Assembly: GCA_021819135.1 (NCBI GenBank)
Contig: JAKASE010000007.1
Location: 28,973 to 92,972 of the forward strand
Origin: Thermoplasmata archaeon
GTDB taxonomy: Archaea; Thermoplasmatota; Thermoplasmata; Lutacidiplasmatales; UBA184
Reading direction: 5' to 3'
DNA length: 64,000 bases
The notes beneath the pieces are model-generated. The model did no database searches, was not told the origin of the DNA, and worked only from the letters and a program-made list of their open reading frames with translations. A program made the position numbers and the translations under genes. Each line of letters begins with the position of its first letter. Within the stretch, counting starts at the first letter, position 1. Below are positions 25,075-33,884 of this stretch, piece after piece.

Positions 25075-25434
25075 ATGGGCCAGCTCTCGGATGCCCTCGG
25101 GGTCGCCGCTCGACAGCTCGAAGCTCGTCTCCGCGCGCACCGGGACGGGATGACCCAGGACGGCCTCGAGCGGGCCCTCCCGCAGTCCTGGCGGTTCGAG
25201 ACCGAGGCGGAGTCCGCCGTGCTCCGTCTCGCCTCCGACGGTCGCGTCACGGTGACCGCCGACGTCATCGAGCCCCCGGCGGTGATCGTGCAGTGGACCC
25301 AACGATCCCTGGTGGAGGCGCTGCTCTCGGGGCGGAGCAACGAGCGGCTTCGAGACCCCCCTCCGGTGATCCGTTTCACCTCCGACGCCGGTCGCAAGGC
25401 GTTCAGCCTCCTCGGGACCAGCCTGAACCTGTAG
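25075..25434 (+). CDS. hypothetical small protein (possible SCP2-like fold)
   Basis: This 119-residue protein has an N-terminal helix, then a beta-rich middle (RFETEAESAVLRLASDGRVTV, VTADVIEPPAVIVQW) and a C-terminal helix (GRKAFSLLG). The pattern faintly recalls SCP2-type lipid-binding domains, but I do not claim membership. A CCCTATTTCC element near 25045-25054 fits a leaderless start at the ATG at 25075. Confidence 0.5.
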   Translation: MGQLSDALGVAARQLEARLRAHRDGMTQDGLERALPQSWRFETEAESAVLRLASDGRVTVTADVIEPPAVIVQWTQRSLVEALLSGRSNERLRDPPPVIRFTSDAGRKAFSLLGTSLNL

Positions 25435-25485
25435 GGGAGCCGTCCCGCGTCCGCGGATCCCGCGGAGGATACGGTCGACCCGCCC

Positions 25486-26937
25486 TCAGCGTCGGGGGCC
25501 CCGTCGGCCCGGCCGTCGGGGAGGTCGGCCCCGGTTCCGGAACGGAGCGTGTCCCCCGGCCCGGAAGGACGGGCGCCCCTCCGGGCGCGGGGGACCGGAG
25601 AACGCCGGCCGGGGCGCGTCGTAGGGGAAATTCGGCACGCGGGTCCGGGGGATCGACATGCCGATCAGCTTCTCGATCCGGGCGAGGTCGGCCTCCTCCT
25701 CCCGGTCGACCAGCGTGTACGCATCGCCGCGCTGCTGGGCCCGGGCGGTCCGGCCGACCCGGTGGACGTACGTCTCGGGCTCGTGCGGGACGTCGAGGTT
25801 GACAACATGGCTGACGTCCTTCACATCGACCCCGCGGGCGGCGATGTCCGTCGCGACGAGCACGCGCAGCCCTCCCGTCCGGAACGCCTCGAGGGCGTGA
25901 ACGCGCTGGCTCTGGCTGCGGTTCCCGTGGATCGCCCCCGCGCGGATCCCCCGCTGCTGGAGCTGCCGGGCGATCCGGTCGGCCCGGTGCTTGGTGCGCG
26001 CGAAGACCAGCACGCTCGTCATCGTCTCGTCCTGCAGGAGGTTGAGGAGGAGGTCGACCTTGAGATGCGCGGGGACCGGGAGCGCGAGATGCGTGACCCC
26101 CACCGCGGCGACCGTGTGCTCCTCCATCTGGACGAGCTTCGGGTCCCGCAGGAACTGGCGCGACAGCGCCACGACCTCGGGCGGCATCGTGGCCGAGAAG
26201 AGCATCGTCTGCCGCTCGCGGGGGAGTCGGTCGAGGATCCGACGCACGTCCGGCAGGAATCCCATGTCGAGCATCCGGTCGGCCTCGTCGAGCACCAGGA
26301 TCCGGAGCGCTCGGAGGTCGACGTACCCGCGACCCATGTGGTCGAGGAGCCGCCCCGGGGTCGCGATGATGATCTCGGCCCCGCCCCGCAACGCCCGTTC
26401 CTGGTCGGCCATGCCGACCCCTCCGTACACCGGGGCCCCCCGGAGGTGCGTGTGGCCGGCGAGCTTGTGCAGGAACCCGTCCGCCTGGAGGGCGAGCTCC
26501 CGGGTCGGGGTCAGGATGAGCGCAAGGATGCGACCCCTCGGTTCTTCGAGGAGCCGCTCGAGGACCGGGAGGAGGAAGGCCGCGGTCTTTCCGGTGCCGG
26601 TCTGGGCGGTCCCCACGATGTCCCGCCCGGTCACGGCGTGCGGGATCGTGCTCCGCTGGATGGGCGTTGGAACGTGGTACCCGATCTCCTGGACGCCCTT
26701 GCGGAGCTTCGCGTGCAACGGAAGGTCCTCGAAGGAGTCTGATCCGGTGGGACGTTCCGGGGGCGGCGACTCGGTCGGAGAGGGCGACAACGATACCTCG
26801 CTCCCCGTCGGAGGTCCGCGAGGGCATAAGAGAACGCGCCCGGCTGGTCGCGCGGACATCGGCGGCCCGTTCGGTGCTCCCCCGCGCTCCGGGCCGGTGC
26901 ACTGACGCACCCGATCGAGCACCCGCCGCGCGATCAT
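25486..26937 (-). CDS. DEAD-box RNA helicase
   Basis: This is a complete DEAD-box ATPase: Q motif (PTPIQRSTIP), motif I (AQTGTGKTAAF), Ia (PTRELA), Ib (TPGRL), II (VLDEADRMLDMGF), III (SATMP), V (VATDIAARGVD) and VI (HRVGRTARA). The C-terminal tail is Arg/Gly/Pro-rich and likely binds RNA, as in CsdA/RhlE-type helicases. It should unwind structured RNA in ribosome assembly or decay. The start is unsure. The coordinates use the longest ATG, but a CTTATGCC box at 26823-26832 suggests a shorter product beginning at the TTG at 26790, just before the Q-motif domain. Confidence 0.92.
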   Translation of the reverse strand: MIARRVLDRVRQCTGPERGGAPNGPPMSARPAGRVLLCPRGPPTGSEVSLSPSPTESPPPERPTGSDSFEDLPLHAKLRKGVQEIGYHVPTPIQRSTIPHAVTGRDIVGTAQTGTGKTAAFLLPVLERLLEEPRGRILALILTPTRELALQADGFLHKLAGHTHLRGAPVYGGVGMADQERALRGGAEIIIATPGRLLDHMGRGYVDLRALRILVLDEADRMLDMGFLPDVRRILDRLPRERQTMLFSATMPPEVVALSRQFLRDPKLVQMEEHTVAAVGVTHLALPVPAHLKVDLLLNLLQDETMTSVLVFARTKHRADRIARQLQQRGIRAGAIHGNRSQSQRVHALEAFRTGGLRVLVATDIAARGVDVKDVSHVVNLDVPHEPETYVHRVGRTARAQQRGDAYTLVDREEEADLARIEKLIGMSIPRTRVPNFPYDAPRPAFSGPPRPEGRPSFRAGGHAPFRNRGRPPRRPGRRGPRR

Positions 26938-27158
26938 CTTTCGTAGGGCTCCTACCGTCTCGAGCGCGAACGGGCGGGGCCGGTCGTCGAGGATTTCGGC
27001 GTATTGTGGTTCGTGCTTCGATCATCCGTTGGGCCCGTCGGGGTGGACAACCTCCAGGTCATACCGTCCGGCCGAACGCGCCTCCGCCATCCTTCCTTGA
27101 CTGGGACGGCCGAGTACGAACCCAACGTCCATACGATGGTGCGAGGAGTGATGTCGGC

Positions 27159-27779
27159 GTGGACGGTCCCTCGCCATCACGCCCCGCTGACCGCGGGCGG
27201 CCGGGCGCCCCCGGCCCGCGTCCTGCGGCCCCCCCCATCGTCACCTGGAGGGCGCTTCCGCTCGTGCTGGTCCCGGCGGTCGCCGCGGCGCTCGCCATCC
27301 TGGTCCAGCAGTTCGTCTACCTCGACTACGTGCACGTGATCACCGGGGGGCTCTGGACCGGCATCGACATCTTCATGGGCATCGTCATCGGGCCGATCAT
27401 CGGGCGGATGAACGGCCCGGCACGGGCCGACTTCGTGCAGCGTCTCGTACCCACGATGCTGTTCCTCATGCCGACGCTGGCGGGGGTGACGATCACCGCG
27501 GGGATCTACCTCGCCCAGCTCCAAGGGCTCTTCGATCTCCACTTCCTCGCGATCCAGGTGGCCGGGATCCTCGTGCTCCTCCTGGCCGCGCAGGGGTTCG
27601 GCATCTTCCTGCCGAACGAGGTCCGCGTCGTCCTCGAGCTGCGCAAGCCAGAGCCCGACATCGCCCGTATCGGCCGATGGGGCCTCTTGAACGCGCGGCT
27701 CGCGGGGGTCCAGGCGATGTTCCAGGTGGCGCTCATCTTCGTGATGGCGAACCTCGCAGCCGGCCACGTGAACCTGTGA
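27159..27779 (+). CDS. multi-TM membrane protein (CopD/DUF2269-like)
   Basis: The protein has about 206 residues with a Pro/Arg-rich N-terminus and four or five membrane segments. TM1-2 contain YLDYVHVITGGLWTGIDIF, whose His near the membrane surface recalls CopD-like and DUF2269 proteins. The function is unknown. The GTG at 27159 is the best available start after the upstream shadow sequence, and the product may begin nearer the first TM. No strong promoter element was found. Confidence 0.55.
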   Translation: MDGPSPSRPADRGRPGAPGPRPAAPPIVTWRALPLVLVPAVAAALAILVQQFVYLDYVHVITGGLWTGIDIFMGIVIGPIIGRMNGPARADFVQRLVPTMLFLMPTLAGVTITAGIYLAQLQGLFDLHFLAIQVAGILVLLLAAQGFGIFLPNEVRVVLELRKPEPDIARIGRWGLLNARLAGVQAMFQVALIFVMANLAAGHVNL

Positions 27780-27896
27780 GCCCGGAGGGTCTCCCTCCGA
27801 CCGCCAGTCGCTTCCCACGAGCTGGTCGCGTCGTACCCGGCCTCCTTCCGGGGTCCGGCCGGTGGGGAGTCAAATAGCGCCCGACCTCTACCGTCG

Positions 27897-28559
27897 GTGT
27901 TCCGTACCGTGAGTCGATCCCCGATCTGTATCGACATCGACAACACCGTCGCCGACACCGACACGGTGATGCGCCACCTGATGCGCGCCGTGTCGGCAGG
28001 CCGGGTCGATCTCGATCACGAGGATGTGATCTGTTACGAGTACTGGAAGTGCCGGGATGCGAGGGGGAACCGGCTCACCTCCGAGGAATGGAAGAAGGTG
28101 GTCTCCGACTTCCATACGGAAGGACTTCTCGACGCCCAGCCCTACGAGGACGTCGTCCCGCAGCTCGAGCGGCTCAAGGACGTGTTCGAGGTCCACTTGG
28201 TGACCTCCCGAGACTCCGCGAGCGCCCCCCTCACCCGATCCTGGCTCTCCCAGCACGGGATCCCCCACGACTTCGTCCACTTCGTGCGGCACGGGGAGAA
28301 GCACCGGTTGCCGATCGGGTTCTCCTACGCGGTCGACGACGATCGTGAACAGGCCTATGCCTTCTACGCGATCGGGGTTCCCGCCATCGTCGTGAGCCAG
28401 CCGTGGAACCACCTCGACCGGCACTCACCGATCGAGCGGTTGTCCGGCTGGAAGACGATCGCGACGCGAATGATCGAACGGCCGCCACCCCGGAACGGCG
28501 CCGTCCTCCGATCGCCCCCGGACGCGGATCCCCCGAGCGGCCACGCACGCCCTTCGTGA
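27897..28559 (+). CDS. HAD-superfamily 5'-nucleotidase-like phosphatase
   Basis: This 220-residue HAD hydrolase resembles cytosolic 5'(3')-deoxyribonucleotidase (NT5C-like). Motif I is CIDIDNTVADT with both catalytic aspartates, motif II is HLVTSRDS, and motif IV is SYAVDDDREQA. It should remove phosphate from nucleotides or a similar small molecule. The last 25 residues are Pro/Arg-rich and probably disordered. A TCAAATAGC box near 27869-27877 places a leaderless start at the GTG at 27897; a second GTG at 27909 is also possible. Confidence 0.75.
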   Translation: MFRTVSRSPICIDIDNTVADTDTVMRHLMRAVSAGRVDLDHEDVICYEYWKCRDARGNRLTSEEWKKVVSDFHTEGLLDAQPYEDVVPQLERLKDVFEVHLVTSRDSASAPLTRSWLSQHGIPHDFVHFVRHGEKHRLPIGFSYAVDDDREQAYAFYAIGVPAIVVSQPWNHLDRHSPIERLSGWKTIATRMIERPPPRNGAVLRSPPDADPPSGHARPS

Positions 28560-28871
28560 TATCAGCGGCTCGCGCGTGTCCGCGAGCGAGGACCATCGGG
28601 GAGGCCGCCGAGGCCCCCGAACTCCTTCCGTATGACCGGGACAGGGCGGCGCCGGGGCTCGGGTCGCATGGGGGATAGGTCCTCTCGCCTCCGACGATGC
28701 TCTCGCCGTCGTCCTTGACGATCCCGTCGGGATCGCTCTCCTCGGTGCCGCTCCAGCTCGGACCCGGGTGCAGGTCCTGCCATCCGGAAGGCCAAGGGCC
28801 CGCAAGGCCTCCTTCGATTCCTCGAGCCGTTCGATCGAACTCGTGGAGGGGTCGGCTCCTACCCGGGTCGG
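28560..28871. other. convergent intergenic region, no gene seen
   Basis: This gap between two convergent genes has frames that are Arg/Ser-rich shadows without motifs. No RNA, repeat or terminator was recognised. Confidence 0.4.
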
Positions 28872-29297
28872 TTACCGTCTCTTTGCCCGCGAGGCCTTCA
28901 AGTTCAAGCCGACGGCGACTCGTATCAGCGTGGACAGTCCTGGAGCGTCGACCCCTTCCCCTTCGTGGAAGTCGATGGCGCGAACGGTCCTGCTGTCCAG
29001 CCGGGTGTTGAAGAGCCGCTTCGGGTCCTTCATCTGAGCGCCTTTGGGGAAGGTCAACCGGACGGCCGCCTTCAGCACGTTTCCGACGCAGAGGACCCCC
29101 TGGTACGACCAGACCGGGACCCCCTCCGGATTGCTCGGCTTTCTCCACTTCACTTCTTCTACGATCTCGGGGTGCGCGTGCATGATCAGACCCCGAAGCC
29201 GGGACAACGTCTCCTCTCGCCAGTCTTCCGAGGGGCTCACGCGCGTCCCTCCCGGCTTCGGTCCGCGTCTTCCGTTGCGGAGCGGGGGAGGGCTCAC
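28872..29297 (-). CDS. DUF1801 domain protein
   Basis: This 141-residue protein belongs to the DUF1801/YdhG-like family, with the family pattern ...LRGLIMHAHPEIVEEVKW near the N-terminus and WSYQGVLCVGNV following it. Members are small cytoplasmic proteins of unknown biochemical role, widespread in bacteria. A GAGTATATCG box at 29320-29330 predicts initiation near 29299. That favours the GTG at 29297 over the ATG at 29309, which would fall outside the transcript. Confidence 0.75.
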   Translation of the reverse strand: MSPPPLRNGRRGPKPGGTRVSPSEDWREETLSRLRGLIMHAHPEIVEEVKWRKPSNPEGVPVWSYQGVLCVGNVLKAAVRLTFPKGAQMKDPKRLFNTRLDSRTVRAIDFHEGEGVDAPGLSTLIRVAVGLNLKASRAKRR

Positions 29298-29572
29298 GGA
29301 TCTGCCCATAGACTCTAGCCCGATATACTCGCGCGAACCCGTGCGCTTGCCCTCGTACTGGATCATCCCGGGCCGGTGGCCGTTCCCGGGACCGAACCTC
29401 GTTCCTGGCGGGGGTGAGCATGGGGCCTCCCCGCTCGAGGGCAGCCCCCGTGGCGAGCGGGGATCGTGACCTATCGCACCGTCTCCGACGCACACGCGAA
29501 GTTTCCTTCAGTCGGAGTGCCGCCTGTGTCTTTCCAAGCGATTATCTCTCGGAAGCGAGCTCGAAGAATCGG

Positions 29573-29821
29573 ATGCCGCTCTACATGGATGTGCACCGGA
29601 ACATGAAGGGCGTGACCGCCGACGCGGTGGCCGAGGCCCACGCCAAGGATCTGAAGGTGCAGGGAAAGCACGGCGTGGACTACCAGCACTACTGGGTCGA
29701 CGAGAAGCACGGCACCATCATGTGCCTCGTCCACGCCCCCAGCGCCGAGGCGGTGGCACGGGTCCACAAGGAAGCGCACGGTCTCGTCGCCGACGAGATA
29801 CACGAAGTGAAGCAGGGCTGA
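29573..29821 (+). CDS. DUF4242 (SCO4226-like) protein
   Basis: The protein has 82 residues with a ferredoxin-like alpha/beta fold of the DUF4242 family. The Streptomyces SCO4226 member binds nickel. His-rich segments (MDVHRNM, YQHYWVDEKHG, VHKEAHGLVADEI) carry the family histidines. The function in archaea is unknown. A GATTATCTCT box near 29540-29549 is centred about 28 bases before the ATG, which predicts a leaderless message. Confidence 0.8.
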   Translation: MPLYMDVHRNMKGVTADAVAEAHAKDLKVQGKHGVDYQHYWVDEKHGTIMCLVHAPSAEAVARVHKEAHGLVADEIHEVKQG

Positions 29822-29985
29822 GTAGGCCGGCCTCGGTGGGTCGGCGGGTCACCCGAGGAGCCCAGCTCCACGGTCCTTCATCACCGAGACGTGGAGAGAG
29901 CGGTCCGATCCGCCGATGACGCGGCCCCGGCCATCCCGATGTCCGCTTTCGCGGCATCCCACACGCAAGCGACGAGGCACTTGCG

Positions 29986-30723
29986 CTAGACCACCCGGAA
30001 GAGATCGATCTTCGCCCGAACACGAGTCAGGAGGTCCGCGTCGTCCAGACTTAGACCATATCGACCAAAGTACCGTTGCAGCGACCGAGCTCCCGTGCCC
30101 AATGCCGTGAACGCCTGGTTCAGGCGTACCCACGCGGGCGTTCCGAGGCGATCGACCCGTATCCCCGCCGCGAGGTCGATGAACCAGGGCTTGTTTCCAT
30201 GCACCAGGATGTTGAACGGGCTCAGGTCGGAGTGTATGATGCCGGCCTCGGTGAGGGCCACGATCCCATCCAACGTGGCCGAGAGGAATGCCTCGGGGCG
30301 CTCCAGCCGGACGTGCTGGAGCATCGGAGCCGCCGCCTCCCGGGTACCTAGATACTGCATCGAGAACATGTTCTCCACCCGACGGCCAGGTTCCGGAACG
30401 CGAGCGCCTCCTTGCCACGCGTAGTACAACAGGTCGAACTCGGTCAGGGCCCGTTGACCCATGGTCTCGAGTTTGATCGGTCGCCCGCCCCTATGGGCGG
30501 TCCGGTACAGGCGATAGACCTTGACGACCGTGAGTCGCCCGTTGTCCCGGCAGAGATAGACATCGGCCTCCTTGCCGGACCCGAGTCGTTGACCGACCTC
30601 GCTCGCCAGACCGCATTCCAGGATGGCATTGGCGACCTCCTGGTGGGTGGGTTCGGCGAAGTGGATCTGGCCGCTCCGCACCTTCCAGTGCACGCTCTTG
30701 TCGAGGTACTCCTCGTTGGGCAT
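29986..30723 (-). CDS. RIO-type serine/threonine kinase
   Basis: This 245-residue RIO kinase has the nucleotide loop GSGKEADVYLC, the ATP-lysine in VVKVYRLY, the catalytic loop HSDLSPFNIL and the metal-binding Asp in WFIDLAAG. RIO kinases act late in small ribosomal subunit maturation in archaea and eukaryotes. The DLSPFN form is closer to RIO1 than RIO2, but the N-terminal half is short for either, so the subtype is left open. The C-terminal 55 residues extend past the core. It is one of the better archaeal markers in the window. Confidence 0.85.
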   Translation of the reverse strand: MPNEEYLDKSVHWKVRSGQIHFAEPTHQEVANAILECGLASEVGQRLGSGKEADVYLCRDNGRLTVVKVYRLYRTAHRGGRPIKLETMGQRALTEFDLLYYAWQGGARVPEPGRRVENMFSMQYLGTREAAAPMLQHVRLERPEAFLSATLDGIVALTEAGIIHSDLSPFNILVHGNKPWFIDLAAGIRVDRLGTPAWVRLNQAFTALGTGARSLQRYFGRYGLSLDDADLLTRVRAKIDLFRVV

Positions 30724-31122
30724 CGGTGGACCCGGCCCTGGCGCGAAGGCTCACGAGAAAGAAATGCGGCGGCAAGATCCCCGGGCGCTGACCCTGCTCA
30801 GTCGGCCCACGGTATTCTGGCATCCGCATCGAGTGCCATCTCCCCGTGAACCTCCTGGCCGTGGCCAAGTCGCGAACTTCCGCCTCCTATCTAATCGCTT
30901 CGCTCCGTCGGTAGACCGAGGCCCATCGCCTTCGCTTCCCTCCGGACTCCCCATCCCGAGGGGTTGAGCGACTCGGTGTGTCTGTCATGGCACCCTCTCC
31001 AAGGGATGCGGGGCCCTAGGGTCCGTGCGGATGGGCACTCCGCTCGTCCGTATCGGCCAAGCCGATGGTACTCGCATTGGACGAACCCCCTGCTGACACG
31101 CCGAGAAACTCGTTAACCTCTC
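30724..31122. other. intergenic region, promoter side of two divergent genes
   Basis: About 400 bases lie between the kinase and the divergent SnoaL-like gene. A GCATTTCTTT element near 30757 may be the kinase promoter. No coding frame with sensible composition or RNA gene was recognised. Confidence 0.35.
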
Positions 31123-31479
31123 ATGACGCCGAACAAGAAGGTCATCGAGACGTACCTCGCGACTACGGACCTCGCGGAGGTCGCCCGACGGCTGACCGAC
31201 GATCCCGAGTGGATCGAGTGGTTCAACGGAGCCCCGGCCGGGGGAGCTCGATCTCGAGGGAAGGCCGCGTACATTCAGAACTTCGACGGCCACAAGCTCC
31301 GAGAGGAAGCCACGCGGCTGACCGAGGAGAACAACGAGGTGGTGGCAGAAGGCACGCTCCGAGTATCCAAGAAGGAGGGAGGCTCCATGACCATCCAGCG
31401 TTGCGACATTCTTGAGCTTGAGGATGGCAAGGTGAAGCGAAAGACTACGTTCACGGCGGTGCCGAAGGATACTACGTAA
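31123..31479 (+). CDS. SnoaL/NTF2-like protein
   Basis: This 118-residue cone-shaped SnoaL/NTF2-like protein has an N-terminal helix (VIETYLATTDLAEVARRL), a WIEWFNG segment and a C-terminal antiparallel sheet (CDILELEDGKVKRKTTF). Such folds act as isomerases, cyclases or small-ligand binders; the substrate is not predictable. A GTTAACC element sits only about 15 bases upstream, so the promoter is uncertain. Confidence 0.65.
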   Translation: MTPNKKVIETYLATTDLAEVARRLTDDPEWIEWFNGAPAGGARSRGKAAYIQNFDGHKLREEATRLTEENNEVVAEGTLRVSKKEGGSMTIQRCDILELEDGKVKRKTTFTAVPKDTT

Positions 31480-31735
31480 GGGAGCCATTCCGCGCCGGCT
31501 TGGGATTCATCATCCCTGACATCTTCGAGGACGTCGGGGTCGACCTCGGCTCCGCTCGACGCATGCGCCTTGTGCTCTGGGAGGTTCGGTTCGAGCGGTC
31601 CGATCCGGTCGGATCCTTCCCGCTGGGGGCTGGGGCCGAAGAGGTACCGGTGGGTCAACGGCGCAGCGTCGCGGCACCTCGCCCGCGCTTCTGAACAAGT
31701 GGTCTGAAGTAGTTAGAAGCTCTACCGGAAGTGTC

Positions 31736-31780
31736 ATGCCGAAGAAGGGCGGGAAGGGGAAGAAGAAGAAGAAGCGCTGA
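31736..31780 (+). CDS. 14-residue lysine-rich mini-peptide (candidate)
   Basis: A short frame encodes MPKKGGKGKKKKKR and then TGA. Nine of 14 residues are Lys or Arg. It lies alone in an intergenic stretch just left of the structured DNA before the IS110 transposase. Very basic mini-proteins such as eL41 exist in archaeal ribosomes, but this is not eL41. A chance frame is possible. Confidence 0.3.
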   Translation: MPKKGGKGKKKKKR

Positions 31781-31825
31781 CGGCGGATCCACGCCGTTCT
31801 CGCTTCGCCTCTAGGGGATTGCTTG

Positions 31826-32128
31826 CTCGGACCTCTCACCTCGCCCAGGTGAGCGAGGGAAGTCCGAGGATCCCCGCCAGTCCCTTACTCTGCCCGATCG
31901 AGAGGGAGCGGGATCTTCTCGTGCCCCGACATCGGGGTCTCGTGGAGGACCCGAGGGCCCGAGCCCGCGCCTCTACCGAGCGAGGAGAGCTCCGAACCGT
32001 GCTGCGGAAGGTGAGGGTGCGATCCCCCGACTCCGGGATCGAATGGGGTACGGGATCGCCACCGTGATTCCCGCCGCTCTAAACCGGCGTGATGAGATGT
32101 GTCCTTCCGCCCGATGTCGGGCCGGAAG
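31826..32128 (+). ncRNA. candidate IS110 bridge RNA / structured left end
   Basis: The non-coding stretch before the transposase is rich in perfect hairpins. CTCGGAC (31826-31832) pairs with GTCCGAG (31862-31868) and encloses CTCACCT/AGGTGAG (31835-31853). CCCCGA/TCGGGG lies at 31924-31937. GATCCC/GGGATC lies near 32021-32040. CTTCCG-CCCGA pairs with TCGGG-CGGAAG at 32104-32128 with one bulged base. IS110-group elements are known to encode a bridge RNA upstream of the recombinase that specifies donor and target DNA. The match here is by position and structure only. Confidence 0.4.
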
Positions 32129-32170
32129 AAGGATAGGTCGCGCCTCCGTTCGTCCCTCCGGAGTCGCTCC

Positions 32171-33201
32171 ATGGAGAGCACACTGTTTGTGGGACTCGAT
32201 GCACACAAGGGCTCGATAGTCGCCACGGTCGTCGACTTCGACGGGAAGGTGGTAGACCAGACCCGGCTCGGTTCCGGGGACGAGGAGTTGAGGCAGTATC
32301 TTGGAGGGCTACCCGGGCCGACCCAAGTGGTAGTGGAGGCGTGCAACGTCTGGCCGCATGTCTACGACGCTGCGACATCGACGGTCGCCTCAGTCACGGT
32401 GGCCAACCCGTACAGAGTTCGGATCATCAGCGAGGCGAGCTTGAAATCGGACCGGGTAGATTCGGAGGCGCTGGCGCGCTTGTTGCGCCTGAAAGCGATT
32501 CCCATGGCATTCGCCCCCGATGCCGTCACCCGCGAGCTCCGACAGATCGTTCGGGACCGCGCCTTCTATCGGGCGGAGGAGCGGTCGGTTCGGAATCACA
32601 TCTACTCGGTCCTGTTGAGGAAGGGATTCCCTACGACGACCAGATCCTGGGTCTCAAGCACAAGCGGGAGGAGTTGCGGTTGCTGGCACTTCCTGAAGTG
32701 GACCGAGGTCTCGACATGCTCGCCGACTTCGACTCGGTCACGGCAGCGCTCGACCGACGGATCCACGAGGCGTTCGAGGGTTCGAAGGAGGCGCAGTTGC
32801 TCGAGTCGATCCCCGGGATCGGGGAGTTCACGGCGGTTGCCCTCGTCGCCGAGCTCTGTCCGATCGACCGGTTCGACAACATCGAGAAGCTCTGTTCTTA
32901 CGCCGGGCTCGTTCCGACGAGCCATCAGTCCGGGGAGACGTCATACCAAGGCCATCCGAAGCGCGACTCGAACGCGCTGGTGAGGTGGCTGTTGGTCGAG
33001 GCCTCCTGGTCCCATCGCCGTCAGGACACCTCGAGCGATGTGTCCAAGGTGGCCAAACGGGTGGGACGTCGGCGAGGGAAGCAGAAGGGCAGTGTGGCGG
33101 GTGCCCACAAGCTCCTCAAGATCGTCTACGCCGTCCTGAAACGTGGGACCCCTTACACTCCTGAACGACCGAGCCCCGGTGCGAACCCTGCGAAGCCGTA
33201 A
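32171..33201 (+). pseudogene. IS110-family DEDD transposase, frameshifted
   Basis: The N-terminal part (from the ATG at 32171) is a RuvC-like DEDD domain: D10 in FVGLDAHKG, E56 in VVEACNVW, D94 and D97 in LKSDRVDSEAL. After VLLRKG at about 32625-32632 the reading frame shifts by one base. The C-terminal Transposase_20 domain then continues in another frame: SIPGIGEFTAVALVAELCPI, then SYAGLVPTSHQSGE with the candidate catalytic Ser. The protein is otherwise full length. One missing base by AGGAAGGGA explains it, as mutation, sequence error or, less likely, programmed shifting. Confidence 0.85.
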
Positions 33202-33522
33202 GGCGGTCGCGTGCCTGTGATTGGGGGACGTCGAACGGGAGTCGGCGGCCGCGGACTTCATCGTGCGCGTAGGGCGCGGATAGGTGAGTGCGGAGTCGAC
33301 CGATCGCCATGAGCTCGCCGATGTGAGCGTCGTCGCAGGTCGGGTGGAAGGACCATAAGTGGGTCTGCTCTTCACGCGGCCCCGACCATTGACAACCGCC
33401 CCTTGCGTGCATGGATGCGATCTTCTTCACGCGGAGACCAGTCCCCGTGGTCGATCCCGAGACCGACTTCGACACAATCCCCCGGTGACAGAACAGGGTT
33501 CAGGGTCCGCCCTCCTCTCTCC
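33202..33522. other. intergenic region right of the IS110 element
   Basis: This segment presumably contains the right end of the insertion sequence. It shows only weak secondary structure compared with the left side. No gene was recognised. Confidence 0.35.
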
Positions 33523-33840
33523 TCAGTCGGTCGGTTTCATCTCGGAAGGGAGTTCCATCCGCTCGAGGAGTTTCCGGAATCGTGGGTCGGCCCACATGGA
33601 CTCATAGGGAGAATCCGCGGCGACTAAGGCCAGGTAGCCGGAACGCTCTTGGAAGGCCCGTTCCAACCATTCGAACGCCTTCTCGCGGTCGCCGACACTC
33701 GCATACGCCGACGCGACGACCGACGCCCCGGTTCCGCGGACCCGGTGATGCTCGATGAGTTCTGGGATGAGGCTCCGAGCGTCCTCGGACCGGCCGGAGC
33801 GCACAAGATTGTAGACGAGGTCGGCCTGGTTAGCCGGGTT
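33523..33840 (-). pseudogene. C-terminal TPR remnant
   Basis: About 105 residues match the closing part of large TPR proteins such as cyclases or kinases with TolB/TPR tails: VASAYASVGDREKAFEWL followed by SMWADPRFRKLLERM. The C-terminus is complete, but the sequence upstream (towards 33885) loses all similarity and runs into the neighbouring gene. I read it as the leftover of a gene whose 5' part was deleted, possibly a relative of the cyclase at 36137. A short expressed protein from a GTG further upstream cannot be excluded. Confidence 0.55.
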
Positions 33841-33884
33841 AGGAGGAGAGCGGGTCCGATGGGTCTCCACGGACGTGACGGCGT

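Larger units (their letters stand above)
31826..33201 (+). mobile_element. IS110-family insertion sequence (approximate limits)
   Basis: The element comprises the structured non-coding left segment and the DEDD transposase gene. IS110-group elements lack terminal inverted repeats and use a short core dinucleotide, so exact ends cannot be placed. The true left end may lie up to 50 bases further left, and the right end lies somewhere in 33202-33500. Confidence 0.6.

Noticed and set aside
30724..31122. Possible small gene between the RIO kinase and the SnoaL-like gene
   Set aside because: Frames here are short, Arg/Ser/Pro-rich and lack motifs or starts placed behind a promoter.
31800..33500. 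Terminal inverted repeats of the insertion sequence
   Set aside because: None found, which is expected for IS110-group elements; exact ends are therefore not claimed.
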